Assembly: GCF_014170305.1 (NCBI RefSeq)
Contig: NZ_LZZT01000045.1
Span: 186,001-250,000 of the forward strand
From: Achromobacter sp. UMC71
GTDB taxonomy: Bacteria; Pseudomonadota; Gammaproteobacteria; Burkholderiales; Burkholderiaceae_B
Reading direction: 5' to 3'
Length of the DNA: 64,000 nucleotides
A program made the position numbers and the translations under genes. The notes beneath the pieces are model-generated. The model was not told the DNA's origin. It did no database searches and was given only the letters and a program-made list of their open reading frames with translations. This document shows, piece after piece, positions 47,472 to 55,325 of the stretch. The first letter of the stretch is position 1. The number at the start of each line of letters is the position of its first letter.

Positions 47472-47908
47472 CCCAGATAGGCGCCGTACGGAATCTGGCG
47501 GGCCCGCAGCGGCAACGCCCAGCTTCGGGAAATGTAGAGGTAGAGCAAGGCGTGCAGCCCGGCCAGGATGCTCGCGAACACCAGGGTCAGCACCAGCGGG
47601 GCAAAGCCCATCAGCAGCCCCAGCACGGCGATCGCCTTGACGTCGCCCGCGCCCATCAAGCGTTTGATCCACAGTGGAAAGAATGGCAACGCCAGCGCGA
47701 ATCCGGCCAGCGCCATGGACCAGCCGGCCCAACGCGGCGGATACGCCCATGCCGGCGCGAGCCAGGCGGCCAGCAGCCATAGCACCTGCCCCGCGAATCC
47801 CGCGACGATGAGCGTGTTGGGAACGCGGCGATAGCGCAGATCGGTGTAGATCAACGCCAGATTCCAGCATGCGAACAACAGCCACCACAGCACTTCCCCT
47901 GGATACAA
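47387..47908 (-). CDS. tadV: Prepilin peptidase TadV/CpaA
   Basis: 173 aa type IV prepilin peptidase with about five membrane helices. The two active-site aspartates lie in TDLRYRRVPN and GAGDVKAIAVL. It processes Flp, TadE and TadF leader peptides. The start is TTG at 47908, with AAGG 7 bp upstream; a GTG at 47893 is an alternative. Its 3' end overlaps the TadE-like gene in another frame. Confidence 0.93.
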   Translation of the reverse strand: MYPGEVLWWLLFACWNLALIYTDLRYRRVPNTLIVAGFAGQVLWLLAAWLAPAWAYPPRWAGWSMALAGFALALPFFPLWIKRLMGAGDVKAIAVLGLLMGFAPLVLTLVFASILAGLHALLYLYISRSWALPLRARQIPYGAYLGAAALSVVFIPLSSDWYSWCFSWCSTRS

Positions 47909-48172
47909 GGCAGGACCTTATGACGGTTTCGGTTTGAACTACCGGGTGTCCGCTCAATGGGACACCGTCTCCTTCATTCGACTGGCTGGCAATACGTATT
48001 CATGCAGTACGCAACGAGCCAATGCGCCCAACGCCGTCAATCCGCGACCGCCCTGGGCTGTCGCGCGGGTAGTGTTGTCAACATCGGCTCCGCACCAAGC
48101 GGGTGGCAGGCCCGGCCGCACGGGGCTGCCTGGCATGAGCCAGGCGCGCCGCCGCGGCCGGAACCTTCGGCG

Positions 48173-48349
48173 TCACTTGGACGCGTTGGCGAGCTTGGCC
48201 TGCAGCGACGTGAACAGGCCGCTTAGCGCGCCCGTGAATGTCGCCAACGCCGCTACCAGCGCCACCGCGATCGTGCCCGCGATCAGCCCATATTCCAGGG
48301 CGGTAATACCTTCTTCGTCGTTCCAGAACTGCGCAAGTTTCGCTTTCAT
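48173..48349 (-). CDS. flp: Flp family type IVb pilin
   Basis: 58 aa. Short basic leader, then a cleavage site before the conserved hydrophobic segment: EEG (Gly14) followed by ITALEYGLIAGTIAVALVA, with Glu at +5 and Tyr at +6 of the mature pilin, which is the Flp signature. The ATG at 48349 has AGGAG about 6 bp upstream. Flp is the major pilus subunit. It lies 264 bp upstream of tadV, a gap that has a small hairpin (GCCTGGC, 48128-48144) and nothing else seen. Confidence 0.93.
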   Translation of the reverse strand: MKAKLAQFWNDEEGITALEYGLIAGTIAVALVAALATFTGALSGLFTSLQAKLANASK

Positions 48350-48466
48350 GTCGAGCTCCTAAGGTCTCGCTGGATAATTGGGCCCCGCCGCAGTGGCGGC
48401 GCCCCCTAGACCCGGTGCTGCCGACGCGCTGGCGTGTTCCTCACCCGCGCGCCTTCCGGGGACCTG

Positions 48467-49297
48467 CTAACCCGGCCCCAGAGTGGAACCAGGTGTTCTG
48501 CCCGGCTCCGCCACGGGAGCCGATTCAATGATCGAATCGATGCGTTGCGCCAGGCGCGCGCGGAAACGGCGCGAGGCGCGCTGCAAATGCCAGCGCATGA
48601 CCAGCAAAATGGCGGCCGACAGCGCGAAGGCGATATACGGCAGCATCACTCCACCGATCTGCATGCTGGAAAAATCGCGTGGCGTGGTGCAGACAACCGT
48701 GCCGGCGGCCGCGCCCGTGTAATGCATGCCGCACACCGCAATCGCCATCAAAACGGCCGCCGCGGCGCGCTGAAACTCATTCTGCGTATTGAAAGCCAGC
48801 CACAAAGCGGCTGACGCGGCAATTACCGCTATGAATACCGATAAAACAACCATCGGCAAATTCCACATAAATACCGCGGGCATGCGCATGGCGCTGATGC
48901 CCACATAATGCATGGCCGCCACGCCCAGCCCTGCCGCCAAGCCACCCACCACGCAACGCATGAAGGTGAAGCGATCGCGGCCTACATACCAGAAAGCCCA
49001 ACCGGAAAACCCGGCGGCCACCAGGAAACTGAGCACGGTCAAACCGACCTGGTAACCCACTTCAAACGGCAAGTTCTGTGCCTGCATGCCGATGAAATGC
49101 ATGCTCCAGATACCGACGCCGCCCATGGCCAATGCACCGATGATGATGTAACCGATGCGTATCTCGCCGTCCTGCATTTCGGCACGGATGCCCACTGCGG
49201 CAAGCAGGGCCACATAGGAGCCAAGCACCGCGATCAGGAACGACAGTGCGACCAGTCCGCCGTGGAAAGACAGCGGCACGATATCGCCCGGGTTCAT
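48467..49297 (-). CDS. MHYT domain integral membrane sensor protein
   Basis: 276 aa with seven hydrophobic helices. Three MHYT motifs read MHFIG (about residue 66), MHYVG (about 130) and MHYTG (about 195), proposed to bind copper and sense oxygen, CO or NO. After the last helix there is only a short basic tail (RASRRFRARLAQRI), not a GGDEF or EAL domain, so output must go through a partner. It lies directly upstream of flp, in the same direction, with 117 bp between them. Confidence 0.88.
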   Translation of the reverse strand: MNPGDIVPLSFHGGLVALSFLIAVLGSYVALLAAVGIRAEMQDGEIRIGYIIIGALAMGGVGIWSMHFIGMQAQNLPFEVGYQVGLTVLSFLVAAGFSGWAFWYVGRDRFTFMRCVVGGLAAGLGVAAMHYVGISAMRMPAVFMWNLPMVVLSVFIAVIAASAALWLAFNTQNEFQRAAAAVLMAIAVCGMHYTGAAAGTVVCTTPRDFSSMQIGGVMLPYIAFALSAAILLVMRWHLQRASRRFRARLAQRIDSIIESAPVAEPGRTPGSTLGPG

Positions 49298-49787
49298 GAA
49301 CGGCCCCTCTGAAGCAGCCGCTTAAACCCACCGGGGGCAGGCCTGCATTCGACGATTGTCTTGCGGTCATCCTGGTCCATCGACGGACTCCCGATAGCCT
49401 GTAAAACCCGATGTGTTTTGAAACGTTTATATAGTCTTATCTATTAACAATTAATACACATCAGGGTTTATACCAGTATTCGCAACACTGCGACAGCTCA
49501 CTTGTAACGAATACTCGGAAATTCGAAGGGGTCGTTTTTTTCGATACCGATAAACCCGGTAATTTCGGATGCCGGGATTGCCTTCTATTTCACTATGTTG
49601 TTATATCCACGTTTCCGGCCAGTCACAATGAAATAATTTGTCATTGCCTTGGCGCGCTGGCAACATACCGCCTGAGCGGTGCGCAACCGGCTTAACTTAT
49701 ATAGCGTCCCCATATATCCAGAAGCTATTCGGGCATTTATCGAATGCTGTTTTGACGGCACCTGCGGCAAATGAGAGACAACAAGGC
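49298..49787. other. AT-rich intergenic region upstream of the TpsB gene
   Basis: 490 bp, clearly richer in A+T than its surroundings from about 49410 to 49640. It contains an imperfect inverted repeat, TAAAACCCGATGTG (49402 on) and CACATCAGGGTTTA (to 49470). It carries the divergent promoters of the MHYT and TpsB genes. No gene was recognised. Confidence 0.6.
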
Positions 49788-51497
49788 ATGAGACGTACGC
49801 TTCCCGCAAGTCCGCTTTCCCTCGCCCTGATCTGCACGCTCGCCGCGATCGGCACGGCACGGGCCGACGGCCCGCTACGGGGCAACCCCGTCGACGCCAT
49901 GCCGCAGATCGAGCGGCCGCCCAACGCCACGCAACCCCCACCCGTCGTCCAGACCGCCACGCCGGAACAACTGGCCTTGCAGGCGCGCCTGGCGCAGCGC
50001 ATCGTGCCGCAGCATTTCGACGTGACCGGCGTGCATGAAATGCCGTTTGATGAGGTCTCCGCCCTGCTGTCGCCGCTGTCGGGCAAGGAAATCAGCCTGG
50101 GCGAACTGGTGCAGCAGGTGGACAAGATCACGCAGCTTTACCGCGACCGCGGCTATCCGCTGTCGTTCGCGCTGGTGCAGAACCAGACCTTCGCCAACGG
50201 CCTGGTGGTCGTGACGGTGGTGGAAGGCTATATCGGCACGGTGCGCTTCGAAGGCGACATCGGCAATGCGCAGGACCGCCTGGAATCCCTGGCCGAGCCG
50301 CTGAAGGAAGAAAAGCCGCTGAAGCAGGCGACGCTGGAACGGGTGCTGAACCTGATGCGGACGGTGCCGGGCGTGAAGTTCACGCCGTCGCTGGACCTGC
50401 CCCGGCGCGCCGACGGCGCCACCGAACTGCTGCTGACGGCCACGCGCCAGCCGGTCAGCCTGACGGGCGGCGTGGCGGATCTGGGCACGGGCATGCAGCC
50501 CATTGTGAATGCCGCCACCAACAGCCTGACGCCGCTGGGCGAGCAGGTCAAACTGACGGCGTCGGTTCCGTTCAATACCGACGACGTGAAGTACGTGTCC
50601 GGCGAAGTCCGCGTGCCCATCGGCAATGACGGGCTGGCGGTCAAGGTGGACGGCTACTACTACGACGCCCGGCCCAAGGACGACGCCATCGATTTCCTGG
50701 GCTTCCAGCGCCGCGTCAAGAACAACCGCATCGGCATTGGCGTGAGCTACCCCTTCCTGCTGAACAACACCCGCTCGCTGACCGGCACGCTGGGGGTATA
50801 TGCGGCCAACTCCAAGGACCGGTACGAGGCCAAGGATTCTGACCGCTGGCTGCAGCAGGACGCGCAAGTGCGCGCCGCCAATCTTGAAATGCGCTATATC
50901 CAGGTGTCGGAATCCCAGACTACCGACGTGACCCTGGGGGTCGCCAAGGGCTTCAATGCAGCCGGCGCCAAGAAAGAGATCTACACCAACTACGGCTATT
51001 CCGCCGTGCCGATCCTGGACCTGGACTTCACGCGCTACAACCTGAACGCCAAGCAGACCTTCGCCTTGCCGGCGCAGTTCGGCCTGACCCTGTCGGGCGC
51101 CGCGCAATACTCGAGCAACATCCTGCCGTCGTCCGAACAAGTGTCGTACGGCAGTTGGCGTTTTGCCATGGGCTATCCGCAAGGCGAGCAAAGCGGCGAC
51201 AAAGGCATAGGCGTTTCCGCCGAGGTGAATCGCCGTTTCGGCATCGGCTGGGAATACCTGTCGAATGTGCAGCCCTACGCACTGATCGACTTTGCCCGTA
51301 CCTATTACAACAACAAGGGCTTGCAGCAACTGAATCAGCGCCACCTGTCTTCCGTGGCGCTGGGGCTGCGTTTTACCGACGACAAGTACTACCTGTTTGA
51401 TTTCAACGTAGCCAAGCCTATCGGTTCGGCCACGGTGAACAACGACCGAGACGTGCGTTTCAACGCGAACTATTCGCTGTATTACGACGCGTTCTGA
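49788..51497 (+). CDS. TpsB-type outer-membrane transporter (ShlB/FhaC/HecB family)
   Basis: 569 aa. A signal peptide ends near TARADGP. The N-terminal Pro/Gln-rich stretch leads to two POTRA domains (FDVTGVHEMPFDEVSALLSP..., then VVTVVEGYIGTVRFEGD...), and a 16-strand barrel ends in Phe (YSLYYDAF). TpsB proteins export a large TpsA protein or a related cargo. The L6 loop, normally VRGY or similar, reads AMGYPQGEQSGD, so the conserved Arg is Met461. No TPS-domain cargo gene lies nearby; the next gene encodes a repetitive lipoprotein. The ATG has only AAGG close by, so its Shine-Dalgarno site is weak. It has its own terminator. Confidence 0.9.
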   Translation: MRRTLPASPLSLALICTLAAIGTARADGPLRGNPVDAMPQIERPPNATQPPPVVQTATPEQLALQARLAQRIVPQHFDVTGVHEMPFDEVSALLSPLSGKEISLGELVQQVDKITQLYRDRGYPLSFALVQNQTFANGLVVVTVVEGYIGTVRFEGDIGNAQDRLESLAEPLKEEKPLKQATLERVLNLMRTVPGVKFTPSLDLPRRADGATELLLTATRQPVSLTGGVADLGTGMQPIVNAATNSLTPLGEQVKLTASVPFNTDDVKYVSGEVRVPIGNDGLAVKVDGYYYDARPKDDAIDFLGFQRRVKNNRIGIGVSYPFLLNNTRSLTGTLGVYAANSKDRYEAKDSDRWLQQDAQVRAANLEMRYIQVSESQTTDVTLGVAKGFNAAGAKKEIYTNYGYSAVPILDLDFTRYNLNAKQTFALPAQFGLTLSGAAQYSSNILPSSEQVSYGSWRFAMGYPQGEQSGDKGIGVSAEVNRRFGIGWEYLSNVQPYALIDFARTYYNNKGLQQLNQRHLSSVALGLRFTDDKYYLFDFNVAKPIGSATVNNDRDVRFNANYSLYYDAF

Positions 51498-51536
51498 TCT
51501 GCGTGCCTGCTGGCGCCGCCCGCGCGCCAAGTCATC

Positions 51537-51565
51537 AGCGCCTGTCCCAACAGGCGCTTTTTTTT
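51537..51565 (+). terminator. Rho-independent terminator of the TpsB gene
   Basis: Arms AGCGCCTGT (51537-51545) and ACAGGCGCT (51550-51558), loop CCCA, followed by eight T. Confidence 0.93.
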
Positions 51566-51580
51566 GCCTGTTCCATACAC

Positions 51581-51634
51581 CACGTTACGTAACGTGGGCC
51601 GTAACGTAACGGGGGTTTTACGGCCAGACGTAAC
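51581..51634. promoter_or_regulatory. Cluster of CGTAAC palindromes, probable activator-binding sites
   Basis: Five CGTAAC hexamers in 51 bp: minus strand at 51584-51589, plus strand at 51588-51593, 51600-51605, 51605-51610 and 51629-51634. The first pair builds a perfect 16-bp palindrome CACGTTACGTAACGTG (51581-51596). They lie about 175-220 bp upstream of the predicted transcription start, the usual distance for enhancer sites of sigma-54 activators. Confidence 0.7.
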
Positions 51635-51704
51635 ATTCGCAGGCTCTGCGTGATCGTAAAAATGGGGGATTCCAAATATTGGTACAAACCCTTTAAACGA
51701 ACAA

Positions 51705-51717
51705 CAAGTCATTGATT
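51705..51717 (-). promoter_or_regulatory. IHF site
   Basis: The minus strand reads AATCAATGACTTG, a perfect match to the IHF consensus WATCAANNNNTTR, in an AT-rich flank. It lies between the CGTAAC cluster and the -24/-12 promoter, about 97 bp upstream of the predicted start, where IHF bends DNA to bring the activator to sigma-54 polymerase. Confidence 0.75.
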
Positions 51718-51781
51718 TTATTGGATTTTTAAAATAGGAAAAATCCCAAGAAAGCAAACTGGCACGGTGCGGGAAAAATAT

Positions 51782-51797
51782 TGGCACGGTTTATGCA
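51782..51797 (+). promoter_or_regulatory. Sigma-54 (-24/-12) promoter of the repetitive lipoprotein gene
   Basis: TGGCACGGTTTATGCA matches the consensus TGGCACGNNNNTTGC with one mismatch (ATGC for TTGC) and exact GG-to-GC spacing. Transcription would start near 51808, 46 bp before the ATG. A second TGGCACGGT (51760-51768) lies 22 bp upstream but lacks a matching -12 element. Confidence 0.8.
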
Positions 51798-51853
51798 TGT
51801 AGAGACGTATCGGGCAGTTTCGACGCCTGACATATCCCCCACAGGAGCTCGCC

Positions 51854-53521
51854 ATGAATGCCAAGATTGAAACGCAGCGCGTACAACGTATTCTGACTTC
51901 CACCGTTCTGGCGGCCGCTCTGATGAGCACGCTGGCCGCTTGCGGTGGTGGCGGTGGCCACGGCGGTGACGGCGCCTCGGCCAGTTTGCCGGGCACGAAC
52001 AACCCGACCAACCCCAACAACCCCAACAACCCGAATAATCCGAATAATCCGCCGGTCGATCCAGTGACCACCGGTTTGCTGCAAACGACCCTGGGCAATA
52101 CCGGCAAGGCTGTCGACAATACCCTGCCCCTGAATTTGGGCACCACGCTGGGCGGCGTCGGCAAGGCGCTGGATCCGACCGTCAAGCCGGTAGTCGATAC
52201 CGTTGTCGGCCTGACCCAGCAAGTCGGCGCCACCACGGGCCTCGGACAACCTGTGGACGGCACGGTCAAGCAAGTCGGCGGCCTGGTTGAAGGCCTGGGC
52301 ACCACGGTCAAGGGCACCGGCCTGCCCGGCGGCCTGAGCGCCGGCGTCGGCGGCCTGGTCGAAGGCCTGGGCAAGACGGTTGCCAGCACCGGTGGCCTGC
52401 TCAACGCCGATCCCAAGAATCCGCAACCGCTGACCACGATCCTGGGCAACGCCACCAACGCGGTGGGCGCCCTGACCGGCGGCCTGTCAGGCAATGGCGG
52501 CCTGCTGAACCCCGTCACCCAGTTGGTGGGCGGCGTCACCGGCGGCGTGCTCAATGGCCCGTCCAAGCCGCTGCTGGAGCCGGCGCTGGGCAATGTCGGC
52601 AAGACGGTCGACAACGTGCTGCCGCTGGGTCTGCAACCCACGCTGGCCGGCCTGGGCGCCGCGCTTGATCCGACCGCCAGCCCCCTGGCGGGCACCGTGG
52701 TCGGCCTGACGCAGCAAGTCGGCGCCACGACCAAGCTGGGCGCGCCGGTCGCCGGTCTGCTCAACTCCCTGGGCGGCACGGTCAGCAATCTGGGCGGTCA
52801 GTTGCCTGGCGGCAACGTGGCAGGCCTGAATGGCGTGCTGCAAGGCCTGGGCGGCGCCGTCAGCAGCGCCGGCGGCCTGTTGAACGCCACGCCGGGCAAC
52901 CCCAATCCGCTCGGCGCCACGCTGAACAACGTGACCGGCGCCGTCGCCTCCCTGACCGGCGGTCTGGGCCTGGGCGGCGCGACGGGTGGCAACGGCGGCC
53001 TGCTCAGCCCGATCACCGGCATCCTCGGCGGTGTGACGGGAGGCACGGCCGGCGGCAACGGCGGCCTGCTCGGTGGCGGCGCCAACGGCGGTCTGCTGGG
53101 CGGCTTGCTCGGCGGCTTGACGGGCGGCGCTGCAGCCGGTGGCAACGCCGGCGCCAACGGCGGTCTGCTGGGCGGCTTGTTGGGCGGCGTGACGGGCGGC
53201 GGCACGGCCGGCGGCACCGCGGGCGCCAATGGCGGCTTGCTGGGCGGCCTGCTGGGCGGCGTGACGGGTGGCGGTACGGGTGGCGGCACGGCGGGCGGCA
53301 CCGCGGGCGCCAATGGCGGCTTGCTGGGTGGCTTGCTCGGCGGCCTGACGGGCGGCGCTTCCGCCAATGCAGGCGCCTCGGGCACGGCCAACAACGGCGG
53401 CCTGTTGGGTGGCTTGCTGGGCGGCGTGACGGCAGGCGTGAACGGCGGCACCACCACCAACGGCTCGGCCAACGGCGGTTTGCTGGGCGGCCTGCTCGGC
53501 GGTCTGTCGGCCAAGAAGTAA
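51854..53521 (+). CDS. Repetitive Gly/Leu-rich lipoprotein (collagen-like repeat protein)
   Basis: 555 aa. The signal peptide ends in LAAC, lipidating Cys30, followed by a run of Gly and an Asn-Pro tract (NNPNNPNNP). Residues 79-235 and 244-400 are a duplicated module (for example LGNTGKAVDNTLPLNLGTTL and LGNVGKTVDNVLPLGLQPTL; VGLTQQVGATT in both). The last 145 residues hold six NGGLLGGLLGG units. There are no Cys after Cys30. I recognise no enzyme. It is likely an envelope or surface protein. SD CAGGAG precedes the ATG. Transcription is predicted to start at the sigma-54 promoter at 51782. It is not a TpsA, as no TPS domain is present. Confidence 0.85.
   Translation: MNAKIETQRVQRILTSTVLAAALMSTLAACGGGGGHGGDGASASLPGTNNPTNPNNPNNPNNPNNPPVDPVTTGLLQTTLGNTGKAVDNTLPLNLGTTLGGVGKALDPTVKPVVDTVVGLTQQVGATTGLGQPVDGTVKQVGGLVEGLGTTVKGTGLPGGLSAGVGGLVEGLGKTVASTGGLLNADPKNPQPLTTILGNATNAVGALTGGLSGNGGLLNPVTQLVGGVTGGVLNGPSKPLLEPALGNVGKTVDNVLPLGLQPTLAGLGAALDPTASPLAGTVVGLTQQVGATTKLGAPVAGLLNSLGGTVSNLGGQLPGGNVAGLNGVLQGLGGAVSSAGGLLNATPGNPNPLGATLNNVTGAVASLTGGLGLGGATGGNGGLLSPITGILGGVTGGTAGGNGGLLGGGANGGLLGGLLGGLTGGAAAGGNAGANGGLLGGLLGGVTGGGTAGGTAGANGGLLGGLLGGVTGGGTGGGTAGGTAGANGGLLGGLLGGLTGGASANAGASGTANNGGLLGGLLGGVTAGVNGGTTTNGSANGGLLGGLLGGLSAKK
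53084..53506 (+). repeat. In-frame tandem repeat encoding NGGLLGGLLGG units
   Basis: Six related units (starting with Asn codons for residues 411, 435, 459, 487, 514 and 540), 24-28 codons apart, with near-identical Gly/Leu cores and more variable Thr/Ala/Gly linkers. The number of units could change by slippage or recombination without breaking the frame. Confidence 0.85.
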
Positions 53522-53548
53522 TCAACCGGATCCGTGAGGGAGCGAACC

Positions 53549-54088
53549 ATGCTGCAACAAGAAACCATCGTTCACCACGAGCATGTGACCGTGATGCCTG
53601 AATCTCGCAACAACGATCTGCGGCCCGGAATGCTTGACGACATCGCCCTGATGCTGGGCCGGCAGTTCGCCGTGTACAACGCGGCATGCCAGTCGGCCCT
53701 GGCGGAGAAACTGGGTATCCCCCTGGCGGATCTGAAAGCGCTGGAACTGGTGATGGAGTTTGATGCCCTGCCCACCGGCCAATTGGCCCAGCTGATGGGC
53801 ATCAGCTCCGGCGGCGCCACCGCCTTGATCAACCGCCTGGAAGCGGCGGGTTATGTGCAACGGGGCCGTCATCCGCTGGATCGCCGGATGATCGTGATCC
53901 GGCCGGTTGAAGAGCAATGCCAGCAACTGGCGCAGGAACGCCAGTGGGTGGCCGAAGCAGTGGTGCTGATGGCGCGCCGCTACGACGCCGCCGAACTTGA
54001 GGTGGTGCATGCCTTCCTGGCGCAATGCGTACGCGCCCTGCGACACGACACCCTGGTCTGGCTGGAAACCCGCAGCGCCCACGACTGA
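53549..54088 (+). CDS. MarR family transcriptional regulator
   Basis: 179 aa. A winged helix (about residues 50-115) has LPTGQLAQLMGISSGGATALINRLEAAGYVQRGRHPLDRRMIVI, including the DRR wing motif. The ATG at 53549 has GGGAG about 7 bp upstream; a GTG at 53534 is in frame but unsupported. It lies 27 bp after the lipoprotein gene, so it is probably in the same transcript and could feed back on it or respond to envelope-active compounds. It ends at a strong terminator. Confidence 0.9.
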   Translation: MLQQETIVHHEHVTVMPESRNNDLRPGMLDDIALMLGRQFAVYNAACQSALAEKLGIPLADLKALELVMEFDALPTGQLAQLMGISSGGATALINRLEAAGYVQRGRHPLDRRMIVIRPVEEQCQQLAQERQWVAEAVVLMARRYDAAELEVVHAFLAQCVRALRHDTLVWLETRSAHD

Positions 54089-54105
54089 CCTGGCCGCGCA
54101 GGCGC

Positions 54106-54139
54106 ACCGCGCCCCGATCCGCAAGGATCCGGGCGCGGT
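54106..54139 (+). terminator. Rho-independent terminator after the MarR gene
   Basis: Outer arms ACCGCGCCC (54106-54114) and GGGCGCGGT (54131-54139) plus an inner GATCC/GGATC pair around GCAA; a TTTTCTTT tail follows. Confidence 0.85.
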
Positions 54140-54158
54140 TTTCTTTGGCCGGGCGCAA

Positions 54159-55325
54159 TCAGTGCGCGGCGAACAGATCGGCGACGCTCCGCGGAGCGTG
54201 TTCGCCGAAGAAGCGCTGGTGATTGCGGGCCGTCAGTTCGGCGACCGCCGCGCTGCGAGGAAACAGCGCCTGCTCGTACTCGGCCAGCCCGGCCTCGATA
54301 TCGCCGGGATGCGCGCATAGCGCGCCGGCCAGCTCGGCGCCGTCATACAAAGCCAGGTTGGCGCCCTCGCCCGCAAAGGGCGACATCAGATGCGCGGCGT
54401 CGCCCACCAGGGTGACACCCGGCTTGCGGATCCACCGATGATCGATCGGCAAGGCATGCAGCGGCCTGGCGACGGGCTCGCGATCCCCGGCGGTGATCAG
54501 CGCCCGCAGCGCGGGAGCCCAGCCTTCGAATTCCCGCGCGATCCGATCGAGCGCGGCGGCTTTGCAGGTGAAGTCGATGGCATCGAACCAGGCCTGAGGC
54601 TGGTTCAGCGCGATATAGGCCTGCACGGCGCCGCTCGCGTAGCGGTGCGCCAGGATGCCTTTGCCGGGTTCGACGGCCATCAGCGTGCCGCTGCCGATCA
54701 TCCGCGCCCAGGCGGCGTGCCGGGTGCCGCCGTCGAACAGATGGGTCTCGATGAATGTCGTGCCGGCATACACGGGAATGGCGCAGGACAGCAGAGGACG
54801 GATGCGCGACCAGGCGCCATCGGCGCCGACCAGCAGATCGGCCGTCGCTTGCGCGCCATTGGCGAAGACCAGCCGATGCTGCCCATCGTCCAAGGGAGTG
54901 ACGCGCGTGAGTTTGCAACCCCAGCGGATCACGCCGGGCGGCAATGCACCGATCAGCAGCCGGCGCAGGTCGCCTCGGGCGATCTCGGGCCGGGCGGTGT
55001 GGCTTGCGGGATCCCTGCCCGGCCGGTCGATCAGGATGTTTCCATGCCGGTCGACCACGCGCTTGGCGTCTTCGCCGGGCCGCGCCAGGGCCAGGAATTG
55101 ATCATGCAGCCCCGCGGCCTTGAGCGCGATCTGGCCGTTGTGGGTGTGGATATCCAGCAGCCCGCCCTGGGCCCGGGCATCGGGCGAAGCCTCCGCCTCG
55201 TACAGCGTGGCGGGCACCCCATGCCGATGCAGGACGCGGGCGAGCATCAAGCCGCCAAGGCCTGCGCCGATGATGGCGATGCGGGAAGTCGAAAGAGGTT
55301 TTGCTGCGTTGAGCGGTCTGACCAT
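54159..55325 (-). CDS. FAD-dependent monooxygenase, TetX-like
   Basis: 388 aa class A flavoprotein monooxygenase. The Rossmann FAD loop is [37 protein letters not shown] and DRHGNILID match the TetX block order, and [19 protein letters not shown] is the second FAD motif with the DG-like signature. The start is the ATG at 55325, with a weak GGAAC site. The TetX family oxidises tetracyclines; many relatives act on other aromatics. Neither can be decided from this sequence. It is convergent with the MarR gene and separate from the ABC operon. Confidence 0.82.
   Translation of the reverse strand: MVRPLNAAKPLSTSRIAIIGAGLGGLMLARVLHRHGVPATLYEAEASPDARAQGGLLDIHTHNGQIALKAAGLHDQFLALARPGEDAKRVVDRHGNILIDRPGRDPASHTARPEIARGDLRRLLIGALPPGVIRWGCKLTRVTPLDDGQHRLVFANGAQATADLLVGADGAWSRIRPLLSCAIPVYAGTTFIETHLFDGGTRHAAWARMIGSGTLMAVEPGKGILAHRYASGAVQAYIALNQPQAWFDAIDFTCKAAALDRIAREFEGWAPALRALITAGDREPVARPLHALPIDHRWIRKPGVTLVGDAAHLMSPFAGEGANLALYDGAELAGALCAHPGDIEAGLAEYEQALFPRSAAVAELTARNHQRFFGEHAPRSVADLFAAH

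Noticed and set aside
47387-47480. Programmed -1 frameshift producing a TadV-TadE fusion
   Set aside because: The only slippery stretch (T-TTT-TCC) lies downstream of the TadE SLEF segment, so the fusion would lose the essential prepilin motif.
48350-48466. Sigma-54 promoter before flp
   Set aside because: Both strands were read for TGGC-N-GC spacing; none with acceptable match was found.
49875-51530. Long frame antisense to the TpsB gene
   Set aside because: The plus strand encodes signal peptide, POTRA domains and barrel; the antisense frame is Arg/His/Gly-rich without motifs.
51760-51775. Second -24-like element TGGCACGGT
   Set aside because: No GC at the required -12 position follows; only the copy at 51782 has correct spacing.
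53084-53506. Regular repeats resembling a CRISPR array
   Set aside because: The repeats are in-frame coding units of unequal spacing inside a lipoprotein gene; there are no cas genes and no unique spacers.
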